Source: Bubalus kerabau
Lineage: Eukaryota; Chordata; Mammalia; Artiodactyla; Bovidae
Direction: 5' to 3'
Length of the DNA stretch: 64,000 bases
Assembly: GCF_029407905.1 (NCBI RefSeq)
Contig: NC_073646.1
Location: forward strand, 16,820,001 to 16,884,000
The notes below the pieces were generated by a model. That model was not told where the DNA came from. It made no database searches and saw only the letters and a program-made list of their open reading frames with translations. Below are positions 23,528-35,608 of this stretch, in pieces. The stretch's first letter is position 1, and every line of letters begins with the position of its first letter. The position numbers and the translations under genes were made by a program.

Positions 23528-23732
23528 TCCCCCAGTGACCCAGCAGTAAAGAATTCACCTGTAATGTAGGAGACATGAGTTCAACCCCTGGGTCAGGAAG
23601 ATCCCCTGGAGGAGGGCATGGCAACCCACTCGAGTATTCTTGCTTGGAGAATCCCGTGGACAGAGGAGCTTGGTGGGCTACAGTCCATGGGGTCACACAG
23701 AGTCAGACACGACTGAAGCAACTTAGCATGCA
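23528..23732 (+). repeat. Bov-tA SINE
   Basis: 'cccccagtgacccagcagta' to 'gactgaagcaacttagcatg', with both the tRNA-like head and the BovB-derived unit. Confidence 0.9.
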
Positions 23733-23831
23733 CGGAGGCCCTCACAACATCTTCCTCCCTGTTCAGTTTCACCCCCTGGAGTGGCCACTGCCAAGAGTCC
23801 AGTGTGCATCCTTCTAGACATTTCTCAGTGT

Positions 23832-24018
23832 TGGTAGCTCAGCTAGTAAAGAATCCACCTGCAATGCAGGAGACCCTGGTTCAATTCCTGGGTCGGAAAG
23901 ATCCCCTGGAGAAGGGAAATGCTACCCACTCCAGTATTCTGGCCTGGAGAATTCCATGGACTGTGTAGTCCATGGGGGTCACAAAAAGTCAGACATGACT
24001 GAGCGGCTTTCACTTTCA
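23832..24018 (+). repeat. Bov-tA SINE
   Basis: 'gttggtagctcagctagtaa' to 'gactgagcggctttcacttt'. The head lacks the first bases of the consensus. Confidence 0.9.
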
Positions 24019-24038
24019 AATACAAAATAAATCACAAA

Positions 24039-24054
24039 GATATTATCATTTTTT
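24039..24054. repeat. target-site duplication, left copy (16 bp)
   Basis: GATATTATCATTTTTT, repeated exactly at 24171-24186, flanks the L1 stub. Confidence 0.88.
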
Positions 24055-24170
24055 TATTTTATTTTTAAACTTTACATAATTGTATTAGTTTTGCCAAACA
24101 TCAATGAGGAGGGAGGAGGGAGGAGGGTTCAGAATGTGGAACACATGTATACCTGTGGCGGATTCATTTT
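24055..24170 (-). mobile_element. short ruminant L1 3' end with internal inversion
   Basis: The left part ('attttatttttaaacttta', 'tgtattagttttgccaaaca') is the L1 3' end on the minus strand. From about 24105 the sequence switches to the opposite strand: 'ggagggaggagggttcagaa' to 'cctgtggcggattcattttg' is the reverse of the adjoining L1 segment, as seen by comparison with the uninverted copy at 58600-58730. A perfect 16-bp duplication bounds it, so this is one insertion with a 5' inversion. Confidence 0.85.
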
Positions 24171-25627
24171 GATATTATCATTTTTTGAAAAGTGGAATGA
24201 TCCACTTTGTAGTGAAACTTGCTTTTTTTCACTTTCAAGTCAATATATGTAAAACTACCAGCTGCCTAGTATTCCTTTGAGTTTAGGATCCACAGTCTGT
24301 CCCCCACCTTAGTGGACACATACCTTCTTTTATTGTTGTTGTTATAGATAACACCGTAAAGATGCCCATGAAAATTCTTCCATAACACAGATTCCTAGAA
24401 ACAGGATTTCTAGGTCTCTGGGTGTTTGAAATTGTCCATCTCCATCTAACAGATCAGAAACCCAGAAGCAAGGAACGCTTCATAGTCTCTGTTAGCTAAA
24501 AAGAGTTCTGGGCTGGGTATCATTTAGCTACTGACACAAGGAGAGAGGGACATAGACATGGGGAAGGGCACTTGGAGTCCTAAAAAGAGAGTATTAATGT
24601 GAAGTCTGTCAATTTCTGCCAAGTTTCTGTGCTAACAAGCAGAAAGATTTGGACCTCATGTTTTCAGGAGAGGGACGTCTGCTTCTCCTCTGCCCCATGA
24701 AACAGGCAAAAGACAGTCCCTCCAGAACTGGCTGGGCCAGAGCCCACCCACTTAGGGTCCTGGAGTGTCACCCTGAAGAGGCTCACATTTTTAGCACTAC
24801 TAAGGGTTCCCAAAGCCAGATGTAGAGGAGAGGCATGGAAGTGACCATCTCCTCTCAGCTTTCAATACATCTAGAACAAGAATGGCCCTGAATCCATCCT
24901 ACCTCAGTAAAATGGCCCAAGGCCATGCACAGGGTCCCGATTTTTCCTCTTTTTCTCCTGGGGTTTCTAAAGACAACAAGCTCTTCCCACCCATGCCTAG
25001 AGTGAGCCAGGGGTCATTTTATCCCACTGGGAGCAGCCCCCCTGTTGTCGGTAATTGTATCTGTTAATGATGTTCCAGTGACAGGGAACAAGAAGGTGGG
25101 AGCAATGCAATTTGTAAAATGATTCATCAAGAGTAATTTGCTATTGATGCGTCCCTGGTAATCTCAAGAAATCTGATGAGGTGGAATTGAGGGAAATTTA
25201 ATTAGAGAGGCGAGCATCGTGGGCTGATGCTGTAATAGCATTTCCCACATTAACCTCATTTTTCATAAGGGTTTTCTGCACCAACCACAATATTTGATTC
25301 CCAGTATTCAAATGTTTGTTAATTGCTCTTTCCACTTTGCAAGTCCTGCCTTTTCTCAGTTCGGGTGTTTCCCCGATCTCCAGCTTCTCATCTTTGCAAT
25401 CTCTGCTGAGATGGGGGCAGGAGCTGCCCACCCTGTGGTGCGTATCAGGGAGAAATGGGAGAGAGCCAGACTTATTAATGAACTTGAAAAAGAGAGCCTC
25501 TGCTAAATACAGCAAGACAGGACATGCTTGCTTTTCTGCTTTCTCCCACCTGTCTGCCTCCTAACCACAGAGTCCAGCCCCCCCAGCTTCCTGGAGCATT
25601 GGGAACTGAAGGAATGACTTTCTTGTA

Positions 25628-26365
25628 TAGTTGGTTTTTTTTTACTGGAGTATAATTGCTTTCAATGTTGTGTTAGTTTCTGCTGTACAGTGAAGTGAAT
25701 CAGCTATAAGTATACCTGTATCCCCTCCTTCTTGGACCTCCCTCCCACCCACCACCCCCACATCCCACCTCTCTAGGTCATCACAAAGGACCAACCTGAA
25801 CTCCCTGTGCTTTATAGCAGGTTCCCACTAGCTATCTGTTTTACATATGGTAATATATATATGTCAATCATCATCTCCCAATTAGTCCCACCTTTAAATG
25901 CCACGGACGGAAGAGCGTGGTAGGCTACAGTCCTTGGGGTCGAGGAGTCAGACAAGACTGAGCGACTTCACTTTCACTTTATCTTTCCCACCCTCCTGGT
26001 GTCTGCGTGTCCATTCTCTATGCCTGCATCTCTATTCCTGCCCTGGAGATAGGTTCATCTGTACCCTTTTTCTAGATTCCACATATATGCATTAATATAC
26101 AGTATTTGTTTTTCTCTTTCTGACTTACTTCACTCTATAACAGACTCTAGGTCCATCTACATCTTTACAAATGACCCCCTTTTTCTTTCTTTTTGTAGCT
26201 GAGTTCTATATATATATATATACACCACATCTTCTTTATCCATTCATCTGTCCTTGGACATGTAGGTTGTTCCCACGTCCTGGCTATTGTGAATAGAGCT
26301 GCAATAAACGTTGGGTACATGCATCCTTTCGAATTATGGTTTTCTCAGGGGATATGTCAAGGCAT
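25628..26365 (-). repeat. L1 LINE 3' end, cut by a BOV-A2 fragment
   Basis: The + strand reads 'ctggagtataattgctttca', 'gctgtacagtgaagtgaatc', then, after the SINE piece, 'attcatctgtccttggacat' and 'gagctgcaataaacgttggg', the reverse of a ruminant L1 3' UTR running into the ORF2 end. Confidence 0.82.
25897..25985 (+). repeat. BOV-A2 fragment inside L1
   Basis: 'aatgccacggacggaagagc' to 'gacttcactttcacttt' is the 3' half of one BovB-derived unit; the 5' half is missing. Confidence 0.85.
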
Positions 26366-26387
26366 ATTTTTTTGCCTTTCTTTTTTC

Positions 26388-27120
26388 AAAATGTACTTTG
26401 AATTGAAGGATAACTGCTCTACAATACTGTGTGGGTTTCTGCCATACAGCAACATGAATCAGCCATAAGTATGCATGCGACCCCTCCCTCTGGAGCCTCC
26501 CTCCCACCTCCCACGCTGTCCCACCCCGTTGGGTTGTCACAGAGCCCTGGCTGGAGCTTCCCGAGTCATACAGCAGATTCCCGCTGGCTCTGTGCTTTAC
26601 AAATGGTAGTGTGCGTGTGTCCATGATACTCTCTCCATTCGTCCCACCCTCTGTGCCCAGAAGTCTGTTCTCTGTACTGCAGCCCTGCAAACAAGCTCAT
26701 CAGGATCATGTTTCTAGATTCCGTATATTTGTGTTAATATACGATATTTGTTCTTCTCTTTTGACTTACTTCACTCTGTATGATTGGCTCCAAGGTTCAT
26801 CTGCCTCATTAGAACTAACTCAAATGTGTTCCTTTTTATGGCTAATATTCCACTGTGTATATACACCACAGCTTCTTTATCCATTCATCTGTCGATGAAC
26901 GTCTAGGTTGCTTCCATGTCTTAAGTGAGTCAAGTGAAAGTGAAGTCGCTCAGTCGTGTCCAATTCTTTGCAACCCCGTGGACTGTGGCCTACCAGGCTC
27001 CTCCATCCGTGGGATTCTCCAGGCGAGAGTACTGGAGTGGGGTGCCATTTATTGTTAATTGTGCTGCAATGAACATTGGGGTCCATGAGTCTTTGTCAAT
27101 TATGGTTTCCTCAGGGTAAG
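26388..27120 (-). repeat. second L1 LINE 3' end in the same orientation, cut by a BOV-A2 piece
   Basis: It restarts at the same L1 position as 25628 ('ttgaattgaaggataactgc', 'cagcaacatgaatcagccat') and ends at the same place ('ttatggtttcctcagggtaa'). The two copies differ at many positions. They are two L1 3' ends side by side, not a recent duplication. Confidence 0.8.
26923..27052 (-). repeat. BOV-A2 monomer inside the second L1
   Basis: 'gtgaaagtgaagtcgctcag' to 'gtactggagtggggtgccat' is one reversed BovB-derived unit. L1 sequence ('ccatgtctt' / 'attgtgctgcaatgaacatt') continues on each side. Confidence 0.88.
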
Positions 27121-27779
27121 GCATATTTTTAATTCAACTAGGTTTCTCATTGTTTTTGAAGTGCAGGCATATATACACTGTCTTTCTTCCTCACTCAGGA
27201 ACGCACATATTAGAAAATAACCTTTGGATTATCCAGGTTGTCCTGATTGTCTCCAAGCCACTTTCAAGTAAAGAGGAAGCATTGTCATCTGAATGCTGCA
27301 TTGTCTATAGAAAGAGGTTTCTTCTAATCTCAGGCTATAGCAAAACCTGATTTGGTAAAACATGACTTACCAGATCATGATCTAGTCTTTCTTTAATATA
27401 TATTCTTGTAATTAGCAATGAAATAAGCCATGCGTGGGAGCTTCCTCAAAACAGAGATGTCTAGCTTCTTTTTGTCAGCCCAAATATCTATATTTTCTGC
27501 TTCCCCATCTTTAAGCCCTGGGAAACAGTCAGTGTCTCTCTTGTTCATATGTTACTTTACAAAGCACATGGGCTTTTCCCCGAGCCTCGTGCCAGTCTTG
27601 TGAGTCTAATTGCTGGAACGGTAAGTATCCCCATTTGCAGTCGGGGAACCGACTCTGCAAAAGACTAGCCCCCAGATGGAAAAATAAAATAAAAATGAAA
27701 AGCACTGTTTTAACGTCCTGTGGATGTATGGGCTTGTTTACCGTGTTTACTAATGCAGTGTATAAATGACATGCTCTGG

Positions 27780-27880
27780 CTTTGGAGTCAGCCAGCCCTG
27801 GATTTAACTCCAGATCTAAACTATAGCTGCTTCTGTTTCCTCATCTGTAAAATGGGGATGATAAAAACCAGTCCTGTAGT
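27780..27880 (+). repeat. MIR SINE
   Basis: 'tggatttaactccagatcta' and 'cctcatctgtaaaatgggga' are MIR landmarks. Confidence 0.7.
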
Positions 27881-27914
27881 TGTGTGTGTATGTGTGTCTG
27901 TTGCGTACTAATAA

Positions 27915-28125
27915 TGCCAATAATAATAGTCCTAGCTAAACTTTCCTGAATACTTCGAATATGCTGGGCAGCATTTTAAGCACCTCACATGAGTCAGCGT
28001 ACTTAATCATCACAAACAAAGCTACGAGGCAGGTAATAGTTCTCTACCCATTTTTGCTGATGAGGAAGAAGTCAGATGCCTAGCGTGTGAGATGTGGGGA
28101 TTCAAACCAGGCAGCCTTACTGTGG
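27915..28125 (-). repeat. MIR SINE
   Basis: 'agcattttaagcacctcaca', 'tgctgatgaggaagaagtca' and 'gggattcaaaccaggcagcc' follow the reversed MIR order. Confidence 0.72.
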
Positions 28126-28589
28126 TCCCTGTGCTCTGGCCTGAGACCCTGGTGCTCAGCAAGGCAGAGCTGTTTCAGAAGCCAGTTGGACCTCCCATCT
28201 ACCCAACTCTGGTCCAAGTTTTGGGCTCCCCAGGACTCCCTGCTGTGGTCTATTCATGCACTACACCTTGGACCAAAGGAGAAATCCCTGTCTTATAGAA
28301 AGCTCACGGTGGGCATTCAGCAGCCAAGTGTAGGACTCCTGTCCAGGCTTTGAAATCCACAGACCCTGGTTCAAGCCCTGGCTCCAACTCTCATTACCTG
28401 TATGATTTGGGGAAAGGTGCTCCGTGAGGCTGAATACTTTCTGTTCCCAAAACCTAGAGTTCTCTTCTCCAGGATCTGTGTATAGCTTCTTCCTTCATGT
28501 GAATCAGCACTCAGATCAGATGTCACCACCTCGGAGAAGTCTTCACTGCCCATCCCATCTAAAATAAACACTTGGTCACTCTCTAACCC

Positions 28590-28800
28590 AGGAATCAGCA
28601 AGTTTTTACTGTAAAGGGCTAGATAGTAAATTTTTCAGCTTTGTGGGCCGTGTACAATTTCTATCACAACTACTCAGCTGTGCTGTGGTAACAGCCATAG
28701 ACAATATGTTTCCAAATGGGCATAGCCATGTTCCAGTAAAATTTATTTGCAACAACAGGTGGTGGCCAAATTTGGCCCAGGGGCCTTAGTTTATCAAGCC
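28590..28800 (+). repeat. hAT-type relic, 'ggtcagcaaact' family (copy 3, best preserved)
   Basis: Starts 'caggaatcagcaagttttta', middle 'cagccatagacaatatgttt', end 'ccaaatttggcccaggggcc'. The two ends are imperfect inverted repeats. Confidence 0.75.
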
Positions 28801-29045
28801 CCTGCTCTGACTCCACACACCCCATTAATTCCTTTCATGACACTTATCAGTTTGGGGAATGACCTTATTTATTTGTTTGTTTCTTTATCGACATCATTCT
28901 TCCTTCATTGTCTGGTTTGCTCTACCACAGAATAGAGCCTGGCACTTAATATATCTGCATCAAATAAATGAATAAATGAATGCCTTGCAGATAGCAGATG
29001 TTTAATAAATATGTGTTGAATGAATTACTGTCTGGACTATAGTAG

Positions 29046-29245
29046 AAAGAAAGCAAAATTGCTCAGTTGTGTCTGACTCTTTGTGACCCCATGGACTGTA
29101 GCCTACCAGGTTCCTCCTCCCATGGGATTTTCCAGGCATAAGTACTGGAGTTTGCCATTTCCTTCTCCTGGGGATCATCCTGACCCAGGAATTGAACCCG
29201 GGCCTCCTGCATTGCAGGCAGGCACTTTACCATCTGAGCCACCAG
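29046..29245 (-). repeat. Bov-tA SINE
   Basis: 'ttgctcagttgtgtctgact' to 'catctgagccaccag' is a reversed Bov-tA. The 12-bp duplication GGACTATAGTAG is exact at 29034-29045 and 29246-29257. Confidence 0.93.
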
Positions 29246-29515
29246 GGACTATAGTAGGGGCTCCATAAATACATGCTGAATGGATAAATGAATGGACCAT
29301 GCTCTACACAAAGTGGGTTCACACCTCTTGAAGGAAATATCCTCGTGGGTTCAATTTCTTTGCCTATACAATGGGATTTCTAAAAGGATTTCCTCATGAG
29401 ATTGTCCCATGAACTGGACAGTGCTATGCAGTGCCCAGCATGGTGCCAGGCACACAGTAGTAGGTGACTGGTCCGTGGCTAGTCTACTGATGTCATTGTT
29501 CCCTTTGGCTTTCAG

Positions 29516-29838
29516 AGGACGCGTTGAGGCTGCACAACGGGCCCCTCCGCAGCGCCTACATGGAGCAGAGCTTCCAGAGCCTGAACCCCGTCCTCAGCCT
29601 GCCCATCAACCCTGCCCAGGTGGAGCAGGCTCGGAGGAATGCGGCCTCCACCGGCGCCACGCTGGAGCGCTGGCTGGACTCGCTGGTGGGCGGGATGTGG
29701 ACTGCCATGGACATCTGTGCCACAGGCCCCAGCGCCTGCCCAGTCATGCAGACCTGCAGCCAGACAGCCTGGAGCTCCTTCAGCCCCGACCCCAAGTCGG
29801 AGCTGGGGGCAGTCAAACCTGACGGCCGGCTCAGGTAG
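29516..29838 (+). CDS. XYLT1: XYLT1 last coding exon (probably exon 12) and stop codon
   Basis: 323 bp: two bases completing Glu853, then 106 residues (854-959) and TAG at 29836-29838. The residues read DALRLHNGPLRSAYMEQSFQ, then LPINPAQVEQARRNAAST, and finish KSELGAVKPDGRLR, the same C-terminus as human XYLT1. This ending is a good discriminator from XYLT2. The exon covers the tail after the Xylo_C domain, with four cysteines in the stretch DICATGPSACPVMQTCSQ and its surroundings. The acceptor is TTGGCTTTCAG|A. With the four upstream exons it gives 430 residues in one open frame. Confidence 0.98.
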
Positions 29839-31618
29839 CACTGGGCACGTGGGGACCCCAGCGGATCTCAAAGGGAAAGCAGCCAGATGGCCAGTGGGAC
29901 CCAGACCCTGACCTCCCACCCCTGGGGCTGCCTTTTGTGAGAGGGGCTCTCCTGGCCATAGGATGTTGAAGAAGGAAGGTTTGGACACCAAAGCAGGTTC
30001 TGCCAACCACATGTACCCTGCAGGCTGGCTACTGAGGACAGCAATGGCTTGGTCCCAGCACCATGGTGGTCTTACCTCTTCTGGTTGATCCTCGAGTCCT
30101 ACAGGTTCCTTGTCTTCCCCCTCAATGACATGAATCCCCCCCCACCCAGACAAGTGATTCCCAAACTTTTCTTTTGAGCAGCAAAGAATTTGTTTTACCG
30201 AGTCGTAGGTGGAGGTTCAAGCTACGGATGAAATCCAGGCTGCTTGGGTGGAAGCTAAGAGTGTGAGGTTCTATGTCAAAGTTCAGCCCACTGGGCAGTC
30301 CCTTTGCCAAGGGCATCTCCTAAGGTACCTCTTCAGAACCCAAGGGCTCTGCAGAAGCTAGTTTGGAAAGCAATGCCCAGAGGGTGGGTTTGATCTCCAG
30401 CCATGCCCTTCAGCTCATCTTCCTGCTCCTCTGGGCCAGGAAACCCTTGTGCCAGCCTTGAAGTGACAGAACATGAAAGTCACATCCGTGGGCTCATTCC
30501 CAGGGAGGTAGTAGTCTTGGCGGGGGTTGAGGGGGCGGCTTTGAGCCTCCCACCAACCCTTCTTGGGTTCAGCCATCCTCCTTGGTAACTAGATGAGCAG
30601 GAGAGCCTTGTGACGTGACTTGGCCAAAGTCCAACCAAAGTGTCACTGCCAGACATCCTGGGCTCCAGGCCACCCACTCTTGAGGCAGAAACGGGGTGAT
30701 GCTCATGAGTCTGAGGCTAGCATCAAGCCCCCCAGCCATTCATGGGCCAGGAGACCAAGACCATGACCCCTCTGGTCTTTGACAGTGGGAACTTTGGGGG
30801 ACCATGGCCATGAACCTCATAGAGATCTCTGGGAGCAAAACTCCTGAGCTGGTCAGCACAGCAATACCCCTCACCTGCCTGAGCCCTTCGTTCTGAAGTC
30901 GGGCGCTCGGAACTTTGTGAAATGTGTCTTTGGTGCTGCTGGGAGCAACCGAACCACATGGAACAGACTTTACACAGCGAGGAAAAAGCATTTCAGATTC
31001 GGTTTTTAAATTCATGGCCTTTCTTGTCTGAGGTGCCACCCAGCCCCGCCTGACATGCAGTGTGAAAGTGGGAAGCTCTGAGTATCTGGTTGTTTAAAAC
31101 CTAAAGAGTAGGATTATTCAAATTGCTTGAGTTACTAGAAACCCAAAGGGTTTCCTTGCCATGTGCCCATTGGAGGGTCGCCCCGCTCATCCAGCGATCC
31201 CTCCCTGAGAACCCCCTCCTCCACTGATCCCGCCCCTAAAGGTTCCCTCGGAAAAGTCCCAGCCCTGGGTGCACTGTCCTTTCCCAGGAGAGCCGGTCCT
31301 CGTTGGGTTTCTCTCCAGTGTGGCTTTGAAGGTACTGCCGATTGCTCCCAGTGAACTGTCAGCTGTTGCCCCCTACTCGCCCCACCCCACCCCTGCAAGG
31401 CAGGATGTCCTGTGGGCCATGGAGGATACAGAGAAGGGACACTTTAGATATTTATTATTTATATGTTTTAGTCAATGACTAATTAGTAGGTGCTGTTTTT
31501 GCAGCTTGTCAATTATGTTATCTTACTAACTGAAGCTGCCTTTATTCACAAAAGGCCCCCTCCTCCTGCCCTTCTAGTTCCCCCAGCCCCTCCTGTCTGC
31601 CTCCCTCCTGCTTTCTCT

Positions 31619-31665
31619 ATGTATCCATCTATCTATCTACCTATGTCTGCCTCTCTGTGTCTGCC
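31619..31665. repeat. (TCTA)n/(TCTG)n simple repeat
   Basis: 'atccatctatctatctacct' followed by TCTG-rich sequence. Short and imperfect. Confidence 0.75.
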
Positions 31666-34400
31666 TTCCATCCTCCATGTCCTCAGTGGAAAGCAAGGGA
31701 GTTGGACACCATGAGGGAAATGTTTCAACCAGCAATGTCCATGGGCTGAAAGTGGGGTGCCCTTGGGAACATCGGTCCCTCACTTTTCTTCACACAGGGT
31801 GGAGGACCACCCAGTTAGCCCTCCAGCTCTGGGGGTGTTGGAATTCCTGAGCCATCCCCGCCACCAGCCCCCAGCACAGGGATGCAACAGGCCTGCCACT
31901 TGTGGAGGTAGACCATCCAGCTGCAGAGCTTGGGCCATCCATGCGTCTCCATCACCATCCTCCCACAGCCAGTTTAACCATGGGCCTCCCTGTGACCAGA
32001 GGACAGAGGGAAAGCAAGCTCCTTGCATGCCCAGGAACAGAAGAGATCTATTTTAGGAAAAGGGTGGTGGGGGTGGCCAGACAAGCCAGGAGAACCCAAG
32101 GGCAGGGGCCTGGCATGGCTTTCTCAGAAAGCCCACATGATTGCCATGTGATTCTACAAGCTCACTGGGAGCCCAGAGGCCCATGGCATATCCTCTCTCT
32201 GCCCTCAGCCTCTACTTCTGTCCAAGGACTCTTTGAGCCTGTGGAAGCTGCCCAGGAAGCCAGCCTTGCTCCTCTTGGCCAGGCCTCTAGGATTCTGTAT
32301 GTCACTTATGGTGGCTATGGGAGCCCTGCCCTGGTACATCCCTGCATGCAGCATGAGCCTGCAGACTCCTCAACGAGGCCCCTCCTGCACCCTGACATTC
32401 CTGACTCCTGTTCTATTGGGAAGATGTGGAGAAACAGCAGAGCTGGTTTATTACTCTGGGGATGGTCCCCTCCTGTCCCCTCACTCCCCGCTGACTACCA
32501 GGAAATTGGGAAGCTGAGCAGTCACACAGGATGTTCCTCAACATCTTCTGTTCTTGAACCAGAGAATCACTTTGAAGATGTTACATTTTGCTTCAAGGGG
32601 AAAAGAGAGAGTTTCAAGCAAAGCCCAGGATGATTTGAGCCAAGGTGATGTTTTCCCAGGGGAGATAGTTTAACTCATTTTTATTGTCTACCTGAGAATG
32701 ATTTATTAGTTCAAGGCCATTGGTCAGGCAGCCTTGAGCTGCGGCTGCCTGAGGGTTTCAAAACCCGAGAATGTGGTCCCCTGGAAATTGTTTTAGAATT
32801 TAGAAGAGTGTGACTGAGTCTCTGACTGGGTCCCTGGACTTTAGGGGGCTTGAGAGGTGGGATGTGGGTTTAGGGGAGAAAGATGCATCCAATAAACTGT
32901 GATACTTTGTCCAGTTTCCCACTCACCCCTGTTATGGTCAGGCAGAAGCCACACCCAGGAGGCAGACAACTCTGATCCCTGCTTCCCAGGCCCAGCGCAA
33001 AACAGTCTGTCTCCAAGGAGGGCAGAGCGGTTGCTAGGCTCCTCACATTCTAAGTGTGTGCGCTCCTCCCTTAGGAAAAAGGCCCTTCTGATCTGACCAG
33101 GAGTCACTCTGCCTTCATTTGCCATTGTTGAACTTTCAAAATGCCAGTGGAGCTGAGGTTTCAGTCAATTCCCCGAAAAAAGGAGATGACAGCTGCTTTG
33201 GGCACAGGCCAGGATTGGGGGGACTGTGCTTCCTTCTGGTCCTCCAGTTTGCAGGTGCAAGGAGAACCCTGGCTGGAACCTTGATCTCTTTGCCAAGAGG
33301 GTCCCGAAGAGAGGAGAGCGGTAGCAGCTGGGTGTGGGGGCCTGAGCAAAGACCCCTTTCATAGTCCAGTTCACTGGGGCTGCAGGACCCAAGCTCCCTC
33401 TGCAGCACCCAAGGGGGATATACTAGAAACAGCTGTTGGCAAAGGCCTGCCAGGTCAAAGCCACACCCTCTGGCAGGGGTTGCCCGCGGCTATGCAGTCC
33501 AGGACACTAGCACAGACGAATGAAGTGGCTGGTGTCAGACAAGAGGGAATGGCGGGGACTGTGGTCAGCAAGTGGGCGCCTGACACAGACAAAAAATACG
33601 GCTGCGTCTCAGCTCCAGTCTGAAGTTGCGAGTGAGAATACAGGCACGGTGCAGCAGGATCGTCTAATTTGGTAAGATAAGCCAAAAATCCATATTTTGA
33701 TAGGAAATCTGATTTTCAAACATTGGCAAGTTTTGTTTTTACCAGAGTGTAGGCAAAGGGTTCGGTCCAAGTTCAGCCTGTGCACTGCCCACTCTATGGA
33801 GAGGTGTTTAAAAGGAGGTTAGGTGGTGTCCTGGTGGAGGGGGAAAAGCCAGCATTGGGAAGGGGCAAAAATAACAGCTTATGTGGAACTCTGAAGGGAA
33901 TGAGGGCCTCTCACTAGTCATTCCCATCCCGAAGAAATGGTCCCTCAGAGAAGTGTCCCATGAGAACTGGCTTGTTCAGCTCTCCTGATCTCAAGACAGT
34001 TTATACTGAAGGGGAGATGAAACAGGATTTGCTGACCTCGAAAGCTGCCCCTTGGACATCAAGGAGGTCCACACTGGCCAAGTCCCCACCTTCCAGAATT
34101 CCATCACACCAGGTGGAGATGTCCAGGAGATTGTTCATGGGGAGAGTTTGGCGTGTCAAATAGCCCGGCTCGCTCCAGATCCTGGGTTGGAGCGGCCACC
34201 TTGCCATGTGTCCAGAAGCATCTTTGGAAGCCATGCTCACTGGAGGTCCTCTCTGCTTTTCGCCTCACCTACCTTACTTTGCCCATGGGTCAACCACAGG
34301 CGCTACCTCATGTGTCTGCTGAGAAGTTTACCTTGGGGGAGGAGGGAGAGGAATAAAGGTGTCCAAAATCTGCTGGAGCTGAATGTATAATCTATGCAAA

Positions 34401-34447
34401 TTCTCTCTCTGTCTCTCTCCCTCTCTCTGTCTGTGTCTCTCTCTCAG
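34401..34447. repeat. (CT)n-rich simple repeat
   Basis: 'tctctctctgtctctctccc' and similar units; pyrimidine only apart from G interruptions. Confidence 0.85.
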
Positions 34448-35602
34448 AAGTATTATTATTATTTTTTAACCTGGCAAACAAGATACTGTACTGACCCCTC
34501 TTAAGACTGAGGAGGGCTTCCGCATGCCACCTGTGTCTACCCCTCATGTTGTCGTTGGTTCTGTCCTTGCCAAGCCCCAGGCAGGGAGATGGAAGCCCTC
34601 TCTCCTCCCCTTCCCCTTGGCTGGGAATGCTCCATCCCCCTCTGCCTACAGGCCCTATGGGAAAGCAGGTTCTGCGTCTTGCCACTTCTGTTCCTAACTC
34701 CATCCTCTCCATTCCTCATTTGCCTCCCTTCTCTCCTTTCTCCACGCCACCTCCCCCCCTCAAAAGCCTTAGGTTTCTCCGTTTTTAAATGTGGCCTTAA
34801 AATTATTTTTGGAAAGCTGACCACCCTCTCTCTCCCATTTCTACCAACATCCAAGAGAAAAGAGCATCTTGAAGCTTTTGGAGCAACCTCCTAAGCCAGG
34901 GGCTGCCAATCTGTAGCTTGCAGATGTGGTAGAAATGGCTTCTATGTGTCGTCTTGAAGAAAAATATCCTTCTATTTTTCCTATGGGTAAAATGAAGGCT
35001 TGGGTGCTCGTCTAAACCTCAGCCGACTCCCGAAGCACTCTCTTGGAGCATAACGCCGCTGTCAATAGGCTGGTTTAATTACCGGCAGGATGCCAACATG
35101 GGCTTTCCAATCCTCCCCCTCCCCCGAAGACTTGGTGACTTTATGTACTTCATTCAAGGGTAAATCAGCAGAGTTTCTCAATTTATCTCTTCGTCCTTCC
35201 TGCCTGGAAAGTGATAGAATTTAATATTCCCAGTGGATGGTCATGTTCTCAAAGGGATCACACTCTCCCTACTTTCAGAGTCCCTCCTTTTCCCTGCCAT
35301 TGCTCCAGGGCTGATGGAGGCCAAAGACAACCCCAGGGTTTTCATAGGAAATTCACTGGAATTGAGCTCAATCGTCTTTGTCGTCCTTTGTCTCTTTTTT
35401 TGGTATTACTATATTGTCAATAGCATTTGGGTATTTTTTAAGAGGCCTCACAATAAGTTATTACCGTCCCTTTCATTGTTTTTCAAAGACATGTGGTGAT
35501 ATAGTTTTTAAAAATAACTATTTTGTTATAGATCATAATATGCATAAAACTGTACAGAAATATTTTGTAATGTATTGATTTTAAAAAAAGAGAGACTCTG
35601 TA

Positions 35603-35608
35603 AATAAA
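35603..35608 (+). terminator. XYLT1: candidate XYLT1 poly(A) signal AATAAA
   Basis: AATAAA within 'ctgtaaataaagttttaaaa', at the end of the repeat-free stretch and in AT-rich sequence with TGTA elements upstream ('gtacagaaatattttgtaat'). It is the best candidate for the distal cleavage site, which would fall at about 35,620-35,635. Confidence 0.55.

Larger units (their letters stand above)
28440..29320 (+). repeat. L2 LINE 3' end, split by a hAT relic and a Bov-tA
   Basis: 'gatgtcaccacctcggagaa' leads into the hAT copy at 28590-28800. L2 resumes with 'ccattaattcctttcatgac' and reaches the tail ('aataaatgaataaatgaatg'). A Bov-tA sits near the end. Confidence 0.65.
21861..29515 (+). other. XYLT1: XYLT1 last intron
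   Basis: GTGAGT...CTTTCAG intron, the most repeat-rich part of the gene here. It holds an L1 3' end split by two elements (22195-23440), three Bov-tA SINEs, an inverted L1 stub at 24055-24170, two neighbouring minus-strand L1 3' ends each cut by a BOV-A2 piece (25628-27120), MIRs near 27780-28125, an L2/hAT/Bov-tA nest at 28440-29320. The stretches 24190-25620 and 27120-27770 show nothing I can name. Confidence 0.85.

Noticed and set aside
29512..30153. A 213-codon minus frame over the last XYLT1 exon
   Set aside because: It is the antisense shadow of a GC-rich coding exon. The plus frame matches XYLT1 to the last residue.
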